A stretch of DNA of 42,835 bases from NCBI GenBank assembly GCA_964513205.1, contig CAZELP010000015.1, positions 1 through 42,835 of the forward strand. The letters run 5' to 3'. This DNA comes from JAGVJT01 sp964513205 (GTDB taxonomy: Bacteria > Pseudomonadota > Gammaproteobacteria > Legionellales > Legionellaceae). The position numbers were made by a program, and so were the translations under genes. Numbering within the stretch: position 1 is the first letter of the stretch; the number at the start of each line of letters is the position of its first letter. Shown here one piece after another: positions 25,706-34,884 of this stretch. Below the pieces are notes generated by a model. That model saw only the letters and a program-made list of their open reading frames with translations, was not told the origin of the DNA and did no database searches.

Positions 25706-26497
25706 TCAAGTATTGGGATCAAAAACACTTCTTTCTTCTTCTCGTAAAGTGAGAATTTCAACACCATCAGCAGTCACTAAAAGTGTGTGTTCCCATTGAG
25801 CAGACAACATTCTGTCTTTTGTGACAGCAATTCCCCAACCATCTTTATGAATATGCTTCACATCAGCTTTTCCTTGATTAATCATCGGCTCTATCGTGAA
25901 AGTCATGCCCTCTTTTAGAACTTCACCTGAGCCTGGTCGCCCATAATGTGGAACCTGAGGATCTTCATGCATTTTTCGACCAATACCATGACCACAATAT
26001 TCACGAACAACTGAGTAGCCCTGCTTATGAGCAAGAGTTTGAATTGCATGACCAATATCACCGATTGTAGCACCAGGCTTAACTAAGGCTATTCCTTCAT
26101 ATAGGCACTGTTGGGTTACATCGACCAATCGCTTCGCATGAGACGCCGTTTTGCCAATGCAGAACATTTTGCTGCTGTCGCCATAATACCCCTGATAGAT
26201 GACCGTGACATCCACATTCATGATGTCTCCATCTTTTAGCAACTGGTTATCTGCAGGCATTCCATGGCAGATAACATGGTTTAAAGAAGTATTGACGGAG
26301 TAAGGATAACCATATTGACCCTTACTTCCAGGAATGGCCCCTAGCGTGTGGACAATATAATCCTCGCAAAAGCGATCCACGTCCATCGTTGAAATGCCTG
26401 GACGAACAAAATCACCCAACGCCTCCAGGACCTTGGCCGTAAGCCTTCCCGCAATACGCATTTTTTCAATCTGTTCTGGCGTTTTAAGTTCGATCAT
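25706..26497 (-). CDS. map: Methionine aminopeptidase, type I
   Basis: 263 residues, like the E. coli enzyme. It removes the initiator methionine. The metal ligands are recognisable: Asp in MNVDVTVIYQGYYGDSSKMF (two), His in EYCGHGIGRKMHEDP, Glu in FTIEPM and Glu in WEHTLLV. It is usually monocistronic or next to rpsB; here it follows the Kdo hydroxylase gene by 15 bases on the same strand, so the two are likely one transcript. Confidence 0.97.
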   Translation of the reverse strand: MIELKTPEQIEKMRIAGRLTAKVLEALGDFVRPGISTMDVDRFCEDYIVHTLGAIPGSKGQYGYPYSVNTSLNHVICHGMPADNQLLKDGDIMNVDVTVIYQGYYGDSSKMFCIGKTASHAKRLVDVTQQCLYEGIALVKPGATIGDIGHAIQTLAHKQGYSVVREYCGHGIGRKMHEDPQVPHYGRPGSGEVLKEGMTFTIEPMINQGKADVKHIHKDGWGIAVTKDRMLSAQWEHTLLVTADGVEILTLREEERSVFDPNT

Positions 26498-26512
26498 AAG
26501 ACGTCTACAAAA

Positions 26513-27397
26513 TTAATGAACAGGAATTTTACACGATTTCAGACAATTTTCCCACTGCCTTAAAGGGGACAACTCAGGATTTTGCATTGCATCCACAGGC
26601 AAATAGAAGGTTTGCTCAAGCAAAAACTGCCCTCTTAATGCCGCATGAGAGACCTGATCGGTAAATACAATCCAAGTACTTTTGGACGGGAAATCGAAAC
26701 GTGTTTTCGACACATTTTGTTGATATGCATCATCTAATTTCATCGTATCGTGTAAGGATAGCATGTAATGATCGTAGGCTGAACGAAGCGTTCGTGTTGC
26801 TTTTATCCAATTTAAAACATGAGCTTTAAATGGATTATAAACAGGAATTCGATGAGAAAATTGCGATAGCACTTTAGGAAAAGACTCTCCCAAATGCCAA
26901 ACTCGCGGAGCCCCCTCAGGATTGACATTGCTAAAAACTCGCAAAATACGATGCCCATCCACGGGCGTGGAAGGAAATGCATCCACATGCAATCGCGTAT
27001 CATCTTTACGTTTCGAAGTCAGTCGCCCATCAATTTCAACGGGTCGATAACTCGTTCTTCCCCAACGAATAGCCGTTTGATACTTTGGAAAAAGCTGTTC
27101 AACCAATCCTCTAGAGAAATGCGCAAAACGTTCAAGCATAAATTCGGTTTTTAAATGCAGCCGATCGTCTCTCACTCCAGATAAGCGATGTGCTTTAATA
27201 TCAAAGCTTACATTTTTTTCGCCCGTCATCAAAATTTCCGGACTGAGCAGATCTTCCTCGTCTTCTCGAATTAAAAACGCCATTTTGGGTAAATAAACGA
27301 CTTGACCATGCTCTAGAGCTTGTGTTGTTTCGCGCTGTAATTCCGGCTGAATTCCCGTAAAAGAGGCCAATTGCATTTCAAACAAAGGATTATCCAT
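26513..27397 (-). CDS. kdoO: Kdo hydroxylase (KdoO-like)
   Basis: 294 residues. It matches the Kdo 3-hydroxylase family (PF11004), Fe(II)/2-oxoglutarate enzymes that convert Kdo to Ko in the inner core of lipopolysaccharide. The facial triad is visible as His137 and Asp139 in RLHVDAFPSTP and His251 in QVSHAALRGQF, where Arg255 can bind 2-oxoglutarate. The segment RILRVFSNVNPEGAPRVW is diagnostic. The product should be cytoplasmic, acting on lipid A precursor before export. No other lipid A or Kdo genes are adjacent. It shares a transcript with map. Confidence 0.88.
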   Translation of the reverse strand: MDNPLFEMQLASFTGIQPELQRETTQALEHGQVVYLPKMAFLIREDEEDLLSPEILMTGEKNVSFDIKAHRLSGVRDDRLHLKTEFMLERFAHFSRGLVEQLFPKYQTAIRWGRTSYRPVEIDGRLTSKRKDDTRLHVDAFPSTPVDGHRILRVFSNVNPEGAPRVWHLGESFPKVLSQFSHRIPVYNPFKAHVLNWIKATRTLRSAYDHYMLSLHDTMKLDDAYQQNVSKTRFDFPSKSTWIVFTDQVSHAALRGQFLLEQTFYLPVDAMQNPELSPLRQWENCLKSCKIPVH

Positions 27398-27524
27398 AAT
27401 TTCTCCCCAAACGTCATGCTACTCGTACATACTCACGAAAATATCATGATTATACCTAAGAAACTTGAAAATGCGACTTTTATAAGAGTACTCTTAAGAA
27501 ACAAACAGCAAACGAGGTACAACC

Positions 27525-28055
27525 ATGAGTATGATATTCAGCTTATCTATTGTTGTAATACTATCCACCTTAGGTCTGATTAATCTTTACAACACATTGC
27601 TTGGAATGATAAACACCCTCGAGCACCACGAAAAGCAAATCCACTTTGAACTCGAGCAACGATTTCAAACATTCCAAGATCTTATCAATGCGTTATCCGG
27701 ATTTATGGACTACGAACGTAGTCCCCTCAAGAACATCATCAGCCTTCGCGCGCAAGCTGAAGCGGCACTCGCAATTGGAGACCATGTCAATCAAATCAAA
27801 GCTGAAAATGAAATCTCCAAAATTGCCAGACAACTCTCTACTATTTTTGAAGAGTATCCGGAATTAAAATCAGGAAAAAATGTATTTCAACTTGAAGAGC
27901 ATATCAAAAATCAAGAAAACAAGCTCAGCTATGCCAAAACCATATACAATCAAAAGCAGGCACAATATAAGAAAAGAAAAGAATCGACCGTAGATCGCCT
28001 CTTGATTCAAGCTTTTCCTCAAAAACTAGACAAGAAATTCGCAACATGGGAATAA
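27525..28055 (+). CDS. LemA family protein
   Basis: 176 residues. One N-terminal membrane segment (about 2-25) is followed by a long helical bundle. The LemA landmarks are LEQRFQTFQDLINALSGF, AENEISKIARQLS, FEEYPELKSGKNVFQLEEHI, and the ENKLSYAKTIYNQ segment. The family is widespread; its N-terminus faces out and its function is still unclear. AACGAGGT precedes the ATG. It stands alone and not with the Htpx or YgcG-type partners often found beside lemA genes. Confidence 0.88.
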   Translation: MSMIFSLSIVVILSTLGLINLYNTLLGMINTLEHHEKQIHFELEQRFQTFQDLINALSGFMDYERSPLKNIISLRAQAEAALAIGDHVNQIKAENEISKIARQLSTIFEEYPELKSGKNVFQLEEHIKNQENKLSYAKTIYNQKQAQYKKRKESTVDRLLIQAFPQKLDKKFATWE

Positions 28056-28090
28056 AAGCGTGAAGCGCTCTATTCGATGCGTTTAGAAGA

Positions 28091-28594
28091 TTAATAAGGC
28101 TTAATAATCACCTTTGTTCCGATATGCATAAAATTTTGATTTAACCAACGCGCATCACTTGGTCTGACGCGAACACAACCATGACTTGCGTTGTAGTTAG
28201 GAACATCAGGAGAACCATGAACAGCATAGTACCGACTAAAAAACATACAATATGGCATAGGAGCGCCTCCTCGACCAACAGGATAACGACTCGATCGGCA
28301 GCCAGCTCCACCTTTGCTCACCACATGGTAAGTGCCCGTTGGCGTGCGGCAAGATCGGTGAATATCAGGACAATATCCTCTTCCACCCGAACCTCTCCCA
28401 CTACGAACAACCTGATTTCGCTCGTCAATCGCACTCCATCTCAAAGTTTTAGGATTGTACACAAACGTATTGCTTGCTAGCACTCGAGAATGAGGTAACT
28501 CCTGATTAGAAAATGTCACTTCGGCTAAGCTCGAGAACGATAATCCAAAAGAAAAAATTGAAATCAGGCTCAAAATAATCGTTTTTCTTTGCAT
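28091..28594 (-). CDS. L,D-transpeptidase (YkuD domain), exported
   Basis: 167 residues. A signal peptide covers residues 1-24 (ends SSLAEV). The YkuD catalytic motif is complete: His126 in YAVHGSPD and SHGCVRV with His138 and the nucleophile Cys140. It should form 3-3 cross-links in peptidoglycan or attach proteins to it. There is no LysM or other binding domain, so it is a minimal enzyme. Four extra cysteines (75, 82, 99 and 116) may form disulphides in the periplasm. Confidence 0.92.
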   Translation of the reverse strand: MQRKTIILSLISIFSFGLSFSSLAEVTFSNQELPHSRVLASNTFVYNPKTLRWSAIDERNQVVRSGRGSGGRGYCPDIHRSCRTPTGTYHVVSKGGAGCRSSRYPVGRGGAPMPYCMFFSRYYAVHGSPDVPNYNASHGCVRVRPSDARWLNQNFMHIGTKVIIKPY

Positions 28595-28670
28595 GATAAA
28601 AATCCATAATGGTTTTATTATTTACATTTTAGTACAACAAAAGCACAAATCAAGATAAAAAACACCCCCA

Positions 28671-28699
28671 TTGATTAAATTTAAATCTTTGTGTATAAT
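28671..28699 (+). promoter_or_regulatory. Strong sigma-70 promoter for the orphan gene at 28730
   Basis: TTGATT (28671-28676), exactly 17 bases, TATAAT (28694-28699). It starts transcription about 25 bases before the ATG pair and rules out the upstream GTG at 28691 as a start codon, since that lies inside the promoter. Confidence 0.7.
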
Positions 28700-28729
28700 G
28701 TTTTCTTGAAAAATATCGATTGGAGATTA

Positions 28730-29542
28730 ATGATGTATCAAGAAGAAATGGATTGGACTCAAGTTTTTGAGGAAAAACAAAAAGAGCTAACAGCACAATC
28801 AGAAACACTGAATCGATTGATCGCTGAATATGATGAATCGATTAAGGGCTTACGTAAAATTATTTTTTTGTTGAAAGAGAATGCGTACGAGTTTAAATCA
28901 CCTAAAGAATACACAGTCGCAGTCCAAGCTTACAACCGCTTTTATGATGTTAAAATAGCAACAAAAAGAGAGTTATTAGCACTTCGTAACGAAACTAATT
29001 TTATTGGCACAATCGTTCAAAATAGAAACGAAATGTGGATTAAAAATCGACATCTCGAAAATCTAACAGAGCTAACAAAACAAGAAAGAAATGTCGAAAA
29101 CCTGGAAATTTTAGCCGCTCGGTTACAAAGAGAATTCAATCAGCATGTTCGGCAGCGTGAAAATATTTTCAGTCCAGAGCCGACGCATGCGCCAAAGAAA
29201 GCGACACCAGTTGAGCCTAAAAATGTGCCAACTACAGCTTCAAAAGAGGCAGACGCGTCTAAAGCTTCAGACCCCACACCACATCCAAAAACTAAACCAG
29301 CTGAAAGCACACCGAATCAAAGTTGGTGTTTTTATTTGAAGGCAATGATGACTGTTAGAAATTTAGCATTGCTGATTTTTGCAACGATTGCTGCTGCTGC
29401 GGTTACGGCTTTCTTCGTACCATCAAGCATTGCTGTTGTTTTAGGTCTTTTCGTAGGAATAGGTTCCGTAGCAGCACCTGGGTTTTTTAGTAAAAAGCAT
29501 ACAGAGAAAGAAAATACACCCCAACCGACTCCTCCGATGTAA
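28730..29542 (+). CDS. Orphan coiled-coil protein with C-terminal membrane hairpin
   Basis: About 270 residues, not recognised. Residues 1-140 are highly charged and helical with heptad-like spacing, probably coiled coil. Residues about 150-200 are a Pro/Lys/Ala/Thr-rich linker. Two hydrophobic segments follow at about 213-232 and 235-253, then a short polar tail ending TPQPTPPM. There is no signal peptide. GGAG is placed to serve ATG 28730 or 28733. It has its own near-consensus promoter and its own terminator, so it is a well-expressed single gene. The plan resembles some secreted proteins of intracellular Legionellales, but I cannot assign a function. Confidence 0.75.
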   Translation: MMYQEEMDWTQVFEEKQKELTAQSETLNRLIAEYDESIKGLRKIIFLLKENAYEFKSPKEYTVAVQAYNRFYDVKIATKRELLALRNETNFIGTIVQNRNEMWIKNRHLENLTELTKQERNVENLEILAARLQREFNQHVRQRENIFSPEPTHAPKKATPVEPKNVPTTASKEADASKASDPTPHPKTKPAESTPNQSWCFYLKAMMTVRNLALLIFATIAAAAVTAFFVPSSIAVVLGLFVGIGSVAAPGFFSKKHTEKENTPQPTPPM

Positions 29543-29568
29543 ATCTAACGGTAAAAACTAGAATAGCT

Positions 29569-29593
29569 AAACGCCCCACATGGGGCGTTTTTT
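29569..29593 (+). terminator. Intrinsic terminator
   Basis: AAACGCCCC (29569-29577), loop ACAT and GGGGCGTTT (29582-29590), followed by TTT, giving six consecutive T. It ends the orphan gene upstream and touches the stop codon of the convergent yebC gene. Confidence 0.9.
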
Positions 29594-30305
29594 ATGCAAT
29601 ATTAGTGTAAACAGATTGAACATCATCTAAATCTTCAAGCATGTCGATCAGTTTCTCTAATGTGTCTAGGTCCTCTCCCTCTAATGACACCGTAGTTTGA
29701 GGTGACATATTCAACCGAGCATGCTCAACCTCAATGCCCTGAGTTTGTAGAAGAGTTGACATTGCATGATAATCTTCCACAGATGTAATGATTTCAATTT
29801 GCCCATCAATGACTTCAACATCTGCCGCGCCAGCCTCTATTGCAAGCTCAATGATTTCATCCTCACGCGTGGACGGGGCAAGCAAAAATTCACCTTGCTT
29901 GTTAAACAGGTAAGAAACCGAATTTTCTGTTCCTAGATTACCACCAAACTTAGTAAATGCATGACGCACTTCAGAGACAGTTCGATTTTTATTATCAGAT
30001 AAACAATCCACTAAAACAGCGACACCATGGGGACCATATCCCTCATACCGCATTTCAACCATATTAGCACCATCAAGACCGCCTACCCCTCGCTTAATTG
30101 CGTTGTCGATGGTGTCTCGTTTCATATTTGCTTTCAAGGCTTTAACCACCACATCTCGCAGCCGAGGATTAGAAAACTCCTCTCCTCCACCTGTTCGTGC
30201 AGCAACCGAGATTTCACGTATTAATTTTGTAAAAATCTTTCCTCTTTTCGCATCTTGTGCGCCTTTACGATGACGAATATTCGCCCACTTACTATGACCT
30301 GCCAC
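29592..30305 (-). CDS. yebC: YebC/TACO1 family regulatory or translation factor
   Basis: 237 residues. MAGHSKWANIRHRKGAQDAK is the invariant N-terminus, followed by KRGVGGLDGANMVEMRYEGYGP and the acidic C-terminal EDLDDVQSVYTN. Family members have been described as transcription regulators (PmpR) and as factors that relieve ribosome stalling at polyproline; the sequence does not decide between these. In many gammaproteobacteria it precedes ruvC-ruvA-ruvB; here those genes are absent and a terminator follows. Confidence 0.96.
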   Translation of the reverse strand: MAGHSKWANIRHRKGAQDAKRGKIFTKLIREISVAARTGGGEEFSNPRLRDVVVKALKANMKRDTIDNAIKRGVGGLDGANMVEMRYEGYGPHGVAVLVDCLSDNKNRTVSEVRHAFTKFGGNLGTENSVSYLFNKQGEFLLAPSTREDEIIELAIEAGAADVEVIDGQIEIITSVEDYHAMSTLLQTQGIEVEHARLNMSPQTTVSLEGEDLDTLEKLIDMLEDLDDVQSVYTNIA

Positions 30306-30398
30306 AATTGTTCTCTCTTAATGACTTCATGAATGAAAATGGTGTAATGTATCGGCAAAGAGTATATAACTTTTGTCATCATCGAAACAAGGAGAGAA

Positions 30399-31643
30399 AT
30401 GGTGTATTTATCTGGATTCGGAAATTATCATGCAACAGAGGCGCGTGAAAATGCACTCCCTATAAACCAAAACTCCCCTCAAGAATGTCCGTTTGGTTTA
30501 TACGCAGAACAATTGAGCGGAAGCGCTTTTACTCGAACAAGAGCAACTAATTTCTATACCTGGCTCTACCGAAAAAAACCTTCGGCTGCTATAAACCCGT
30601 TTAAACCACATGTATCTTTTATGCAATCTCTGGCTCAAAATCAACCTCCAAATCCGATGCGTTGGTCGCCAATTGATCAAAACATCAATGTCACTTTTTT
30701 AGAAAGCCTTTTTCATTTTACGCATAATCAAGGTTCAAATGGATATCTGTATCAATGTCAAAAATCGATGGAAAATAGCTATTTTCAAAGCCGGGATGGA
30801 GAATGGTTGTTTATTCCGTACAAAGGTCACATGCAAATTAGAACCGAAATGGGCGTTCTCAAATTAAAACCTGGAATGATCGCCGTTATCCCTAGAGGGA
30901 TTTATTTTGCAGTAGATGTTTTAGAGGGGCCTTGTGCAGGATATATCTGCGAAAACAGTAAACATCCTTTTACCCTACCTGAACTTGGCCCACTTGGGGC
31001 AAATGCGCTTGCACATCCAAGGCACTTTCTTTACCCAAAAGCAAGCTACGAAACACAAACAACACCTGTTGACATCATTTGTAAGTATCAACAAACACTT
31101 TGGATTTCGAAAAACAACACAACCCCCTTAAACGTTGTCGCTTGGCATGGCCGATACGCACCTTATCTTTACGATCTATCTCTTTTCAATACCATGAATA
31201 CAGTCAGTTTCGACCATCCAGACCCATCAATTTTTACCGTACTGACTTCTCCTACCGATACATTGGGAGTAGCACATCTCGACTTTGTGATTTTCCCTCC
31301 CCGCTGGATGGTCGCAGAGCATAGTTTTCGTCTTCCTTATTTTCACAGAAACGTGATGAGTGAATGGATGGGACTTATTCAAGGAGAGTATGACGCCAAA
31401 AAAGAGGGTTTTTTACCTGGAGGAAGTAGCCTGCATAACTGCATGACCGGACATGGACCAGACGTGGCGACATATACGAGTGGCATTACCGAAAAATTGA
31501 TGCCAAAGCGATACGAAGACACGCTTGCTTTTATGCTAGAGTCGTCCACCCCTTGGCAAGTTACACAGACCGCACTTGACCATCCGAGTCATCAAAAAGA
31601 TTATGCGGATTGTTGGCAGGGATTTCCAATGCCGAAAGACTGA
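30399..31643 (+). CDS. hmgA: Homogentisate 1,2-dioxygenase
   Basis: 414 residues. It opens the ring of homogentisate in tyrosine and phenylalanine degradation. The N-terminus LSGFGNYHATEA, the cupin-type segment GEWLFIPYKGHMQIRTEMG, PRGIYFAVD, RNVMSEWMGLIQGEYDAK (iron ligand region) and HNCMTGHGPDV are diagnostic. GGAGAG lies before the ATG. The neighbouring pathway genes (hpd, fumarylacetoacetase, maleylacetoacetate isomerase) are not in the window. Its last 83 bases overlap the convergent O-antigen ligase gene. Confidence 0.95.
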   Translation: MVYLSGFGNYHATEARENALPINQNSPQECPFGLYAEQLSGSAFTRTRATNFYTWLYRKKPSAAINPFKPHVSFMQSLAQNQPPNPMRWSPIDQNINVTFLESLFHFTHNQGSNGYLYQCQKSMENSYFQSRDGEWLFIPYKGHMQIRTEMGVLKLKPGMIAVIPRGIYFAVDVLEGPCAGYICENSKHPFTLPELGPLGANALAHPRHFLYPKASYETQTTPVDIICKYQQTLWISKNNTTPLNVVAWHGRYAPYLYDLSLFNTMNTVSFDHPDPSIFTVLTSPTDTLGVAHLDFVIFPPRWMVAEHSFRLPYFHRNVMSEWMGLIQGEYDAKKEGFLPGGSSLHNCMTGHGPDVATYTSGITEKLMPKRYEDTLAFMLESSTPWQVTQTALDHPSHQKDYADCWQGFPMPKD

Positions 31644-32799
31644 GCGCCATGAAAAGTAAGAAAAAATAACCGGTTCCAGCATACAGCAAAAGAGAGTCAA
31701 AAAAACACCCCAAAAGAAACGAGCTCATCATGCCTATGGCAATATTGCGCGTTTCTTTTGAACGAAATGTAGCACGAGAAAAGGTATAAAAAAGCATCAA
31801 AAAGAAGAATAGACCCATCACTCCCCAATCCGCAGCAACCAGCCAATATTGACTATGTGGTTCAAATAACCGAGTGCCCCAGGCGGGTATCGGCTGTTCA
31901 ATTGCATACGCTTGAGAAAGACCACTCGTTCCATTCCCAATCCAAGGATGTTTAAGAAATTGTGTCTGCGCAAATCGATGAAATTGTAAACGAAAACCAA
32001 CGGGTGTATTTAAATCGGTTTGATTATGAAATGAACGCCAATCATAAATTGCTTCATGAGCTCGTTGTTGCATGATGTCGCTTTGTAAATAAACCATCGT
32101 ACCGGCAAAAATAAAGACACCCAATGCCCATAAAGATTTTCGCCAAGAAAATGTCAAAACAACGGATAAAAACATCAACAAAAAATAAGTCAAATAGCCA
32201 GAACGCCCCATCCCAATAAACAATACTTGGTAACTCATCATCACAATAAGTAATGCATAAACTACACGAACCCAAAGTGTTTTCGCTTTGAAAAAAAATA
32301 ACGTACAAAGATAAACAGCAAAGCTCATCATATAACCGGTCATAATGTGTTTTCTAAACACAAAAGCTGGATCTGGACCATGATAACTGCAGAGTCCTGC
32401 TTTTTTTAGAAAAGAAATCAGGCAAGTGAATACCATTGCAGCAATAAATGCATGAATGGCCTGTGTACGTATTTTTTGATTTCTAAACGCAACAACAAAA
32501 CAAGGAAGATAAAGAAGCTTGCTGTATTTACCTATAATGACACCAATATCTGAATGCGGCGCAGAACTCCAAAAACTTGCCAGAACACTCATCAAAAATA
32601 GCGCCGACACACTCCAAAACCAAGGTTTGCTACACAAGGTCTTGGCGTCTTGACGCAATACAGGAGAGCCAAGAACACAAACCAAAGTAAAGGCAACAGA
32701 AAGACTTTGCAAACTGGAACTCAATGGTGCAAAAAAAACGCTAGAAACAATACCCGCTGAAGCCCAAGAAACTGGCAAAGTCCATGTTCGAAACATCAA
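31561..32799 (-). CDS. O-antigen ligase/polymerase-type membrane protein (Wzy_C)
   Basis: 412 residues with about ten hydrophobic segments. The Wzy_C family (PF04932) motifs are present: GMGRSGYLTYF and, in the periplasmic loop, a HPWIGNG segment followed by EPHSQYWLVAADWG. Such proteins join O-antigen to the lipid A core (WaaL) or polymerise O units. Since the exporter in this window is of the ABC type, a ligase is the more likely role. It overlaps the upstream glycosyltransferase gene by 4 bases, so the two form an operon. Confidence 0.88.
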   Translation of the reverse strand: MMFRTWTLPVSWASAGIVSSVFFAPLSSSLQSLSVAFTLVCVLGSPVLRQDAKTLCSKPWFWSVSALFLMSVLASFWSSAPHSDIGVIIGKYSKLLYLPCFVVAFRNQKIRTQAIHAFIAAMVFTCLISFLKKAGLCSYHGPDPAFVFRKHIMTGYMMSFAVYLCTLFFFKAKTLWVRVVYALLIVMMSYQVLFIGMGRSGYLTYFLLMFLSVVLTFSWRKSLWALGVFIFAGTMVYLQSDIMQQRAHEAIYDWRSFHNQTDLNTPVGFRLQFHRFAQTQFLKHPWIGNGTSGLSQAYAIEQPIPAWGTRLFEPHSQYWLVAADWGVMGLFFFLMLFYTFSRATFRSKETRNIAIGMMSSFLLGCFFDSLLLYAGTGYFFLLFMALSLSALEIPANNPHNLFDDSDGQVRSV

Positions 32800-33542
32800 A
32801 TATCCCCTCTATCTGGATAAAGTTGCTTAATCCCTCTAAAAAAAGAGCCTTGTGCATTAAGAGAGGCAAACAAAAAACCAACCTTTCCATCCATGAAGCC
32901 GCGTTGAAGCACATAACAACGAAAAAACATCCAACAGGTGCTGACAAGTGTGCGCGTCAAACTTATTTTTTTTTCGGAGTTTCGTCTCATTTTTGCAGAA
33001 TATGAAGAATAACGATTCATTTTCTCAATGGCATGGCTCACGTCGCGAAAGGAATGGTGAAAAATTGGCGTTTTCAACTGAATGATTTTGGCGTTTTCCG
33101 GCAAAGTGATTTTTTCATGAACCAAGTCAGGACTAAAAGCAGCCCCTGCTTTTTTAAATAAACGCGCATGTCGAGATGGACTAGATGAGTATCGTAGGCG
33201 TTTGCCTTCAAAGTGCATTTGGATGGGAATACGGCAAGCATCCGCTAGATCTTGATGCATGACATGCTGAATGTCATTTTTTAGAGCATCGCTAACAGAC
33301 TCGTCCGCATCCAGATTTAAGACCCAACGATGTGTCGCATAATTTAATGCACGCTGCTTCTGAACACCATATCCCTGCCAATCGGTCGAATAAACATGTG
33401 GAGTATAACGTTTGGCAATGGCAAGTGTATCATCAGAACTGCCTGAGTCTAAAACAATCACTTCATCAGCCCATTTGACTGACTCCAGACAACGTTGAAT
33501 ATTCAACGCCTCATTTTTCGCAATGATGATGACACTGAGCAT
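32796..33542 (-). CDS. Family 2 glycosyltransferase, WaaE/KdtX-like
   Basis: 248 residues. The N-terminus SVIIIAKNEALNIQRCLESV, VIVLDSGSSDDT and the LNLDADE motif match the WaaE/KdtX subgroup of GT2 enzymes that add a sugar to the lipopolysaccharide inner core. A hydrophobic or aromatic C-terminal region (CWMFFRCYVLQRGFMDGKVGFLF, in part) fits the group's membrane-associated end. It precedes the Wzy_C gene, so this small operon probably handles core extension and ligation. Confidence 0.85.
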   Translation of the reverse strand: MLSVIIIAKNEALNIQRCLESVKWADEVIVLDSGSSDDTLAIAKRYTPHVYSTDWQGYGVQKQRALNYATHRWVLNLDADESVSDALKNDIQHVMHQDLADACRIPIQMHFEGKRLRYSSSPSRHARLFKKAGAAFSPDLVHEKITLPENAKIIQLKTPIFHHSFRDVSHAIEKMNRYSSYSAKMRRNSEKKISLTRTLVSTCWMFFRCYVLQRGFMDGKVGFLFASLNAQGSFFRGIKQLYPDRGDI

Positions 33543-33651
33543 ACAACATCTCTCTAAAAAAACTTGTGATATTGTAATGTGAATGCAATTTATTGTCGAG
33601 GAACGAATTTTAGGATAAGGTCAGATTAATTTTATGTTTTAGGTCACAAGG

Positions 33652-34884
33652 ATGCATCGAATACTTCAGGATGAAATTGAAGCACAATACCCCACCATGA
33701 TCAAAACATTGCACGAATGGTGCAGCATAAACTCAGGTTCAACCAACCTTGAGGGCTTACATCATATGCATCAAGTACTCCACAAAGCATTTGCCCCTCT
33801 TGCTGATATGATAGAAACACACCCAGCACCATCAACCAGCATCATCAGCCTTGAAGGGAACGATAAAATACAATCTTATGGAAATATTTTATTTATTCGA
33901 AAACGCCCGAAACTTCAAAGACGTATTTTATTGTGCGCGCACATGGACACTGTTTTCTCTGCACATCATCCCTTTCAACAATTAAAAATGCTTGACGCCA
34001 ATAGATTGAATGGCCCAGGTGTCACCGATATGAAAGGCGGCATTCTTGTCTTGCTCCATGCTCTACGTGCATTCGAAAAAACACAAGAAGCACAAAGTCT
34101 TGGATGGGACATCTGCATCAATGCCGACGAAGAATTAGGCTCGCCTGGCTCTCGAGTTTTTTTAGAAAAAATAGCACCTCAATATCCAATTGGTCTCGTT
34201 TACGAGCCGGCAATGACAGAAAATGGACTCTTTGCTAAGAATCGACGAGGCAGTGGAAAACTCACACTCATTTGCTCGGGTCGTTCAGCCCATGCAGGTC
34301 GAGATTTTCATGAAGGGAAAAATGCGATCGTCCAACTGTCTAAGGTTTTAATTGATATTCATGCGCTTAATCAAAAACGAAAAAATGTCACCATCAACGT
34401 TGGCCAAATAGCTGGCGGTCGAGCATTAAATATGGTCCCAGATAAAGCAGTCGCCAAACTTGATGTTCGAATTACACAAGAAACAGATGAAAAATGGGTG
34501 AGAGAAGCCATTGACAAAATTTTATATCGACATCAGAAAGAAGGCTATCAACTCAAACTACACGGGCAATTTGAACGCCCAGTAAAGCGAGTCAACCCAG
34601 CAACATTGAGGCTCTTTAAACGAATTCAATCCATAGGGAAAAAGTTAAATCTCGAATTGGAATGGAAAGACAGTGGTGGATGTTGTGATGGAAATAATTT
34701 ATCCAAAGCAGGTCTCGCCGTGATTGACACCTTAGGCGTTCGAGGTGGAAATATTCACAGCGAGCATGAGTTTATTGCACTGGATAGTCTCATCGAACGG
34801 ACATTACTCAATACGTTGTTATTTCAAGAGCTGGCCAAAGGAGGGCTCGAAGAGGTCTGCAAACATGAGGGAGAAAAACGATGA
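33652..34884 (+). CDS. M20 family metallo-hydrolase
   Basis: 410 residues, two-zinc peptidase fold of the carboxypeptidase G2/ArgE/DapE clan. The ligands and catalytic residues are seen in LCAHMDTVF (His, Asp), GPGVTDMKGGI (Asp), NADEELGSPGS (catalytic and metal Glu), YEPAM (Glu) and GNIHSEHEF (His). The dimerisation domain lies between about 195 and 310. TTAGG lies 8 bases before the ATG. The gene overlaps astA by 4 bases, suggesting that the two enzymes act on related arginine or acyl-amino-acid substrates. The exact substrate is unknown. Confidence 0.9.
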   Translation: MHRILQDEIEAQYPTMIKTLHEWCSINSGSTNLEGLHHMHQVLHKAFAPLADMIETHPAPSTSIISLEGNDKIQSYGNILFIRKRPKLQRRILLCAHMDTVFSAHHPFQQLKMLDANRLNGPGVTDMKGGILVLLHALRAFEKTQEAQSLGWDICINADEELGSPGSRVFLEKIAPQYPIGLVYEPAMTENGLFAKNRRGSGKLTLICSGRSAHAGRDFHEGKNAIVQLSKVLIDIHALNQKRKNVTINVGQIAGGRALNMVPDKAVAKLDVRITQETDEKWVREAIDKILYRHQKEGYQLKLHGQFERPVKRVNPATLRLFKRIQSIGKKLNLELEWKDSGGCCDGNNLSKAGLAVIDTLGVRGGNIHSEHEFIALDSLIERTLLNTLLFQELAKGGLEEVCKHEGEKR

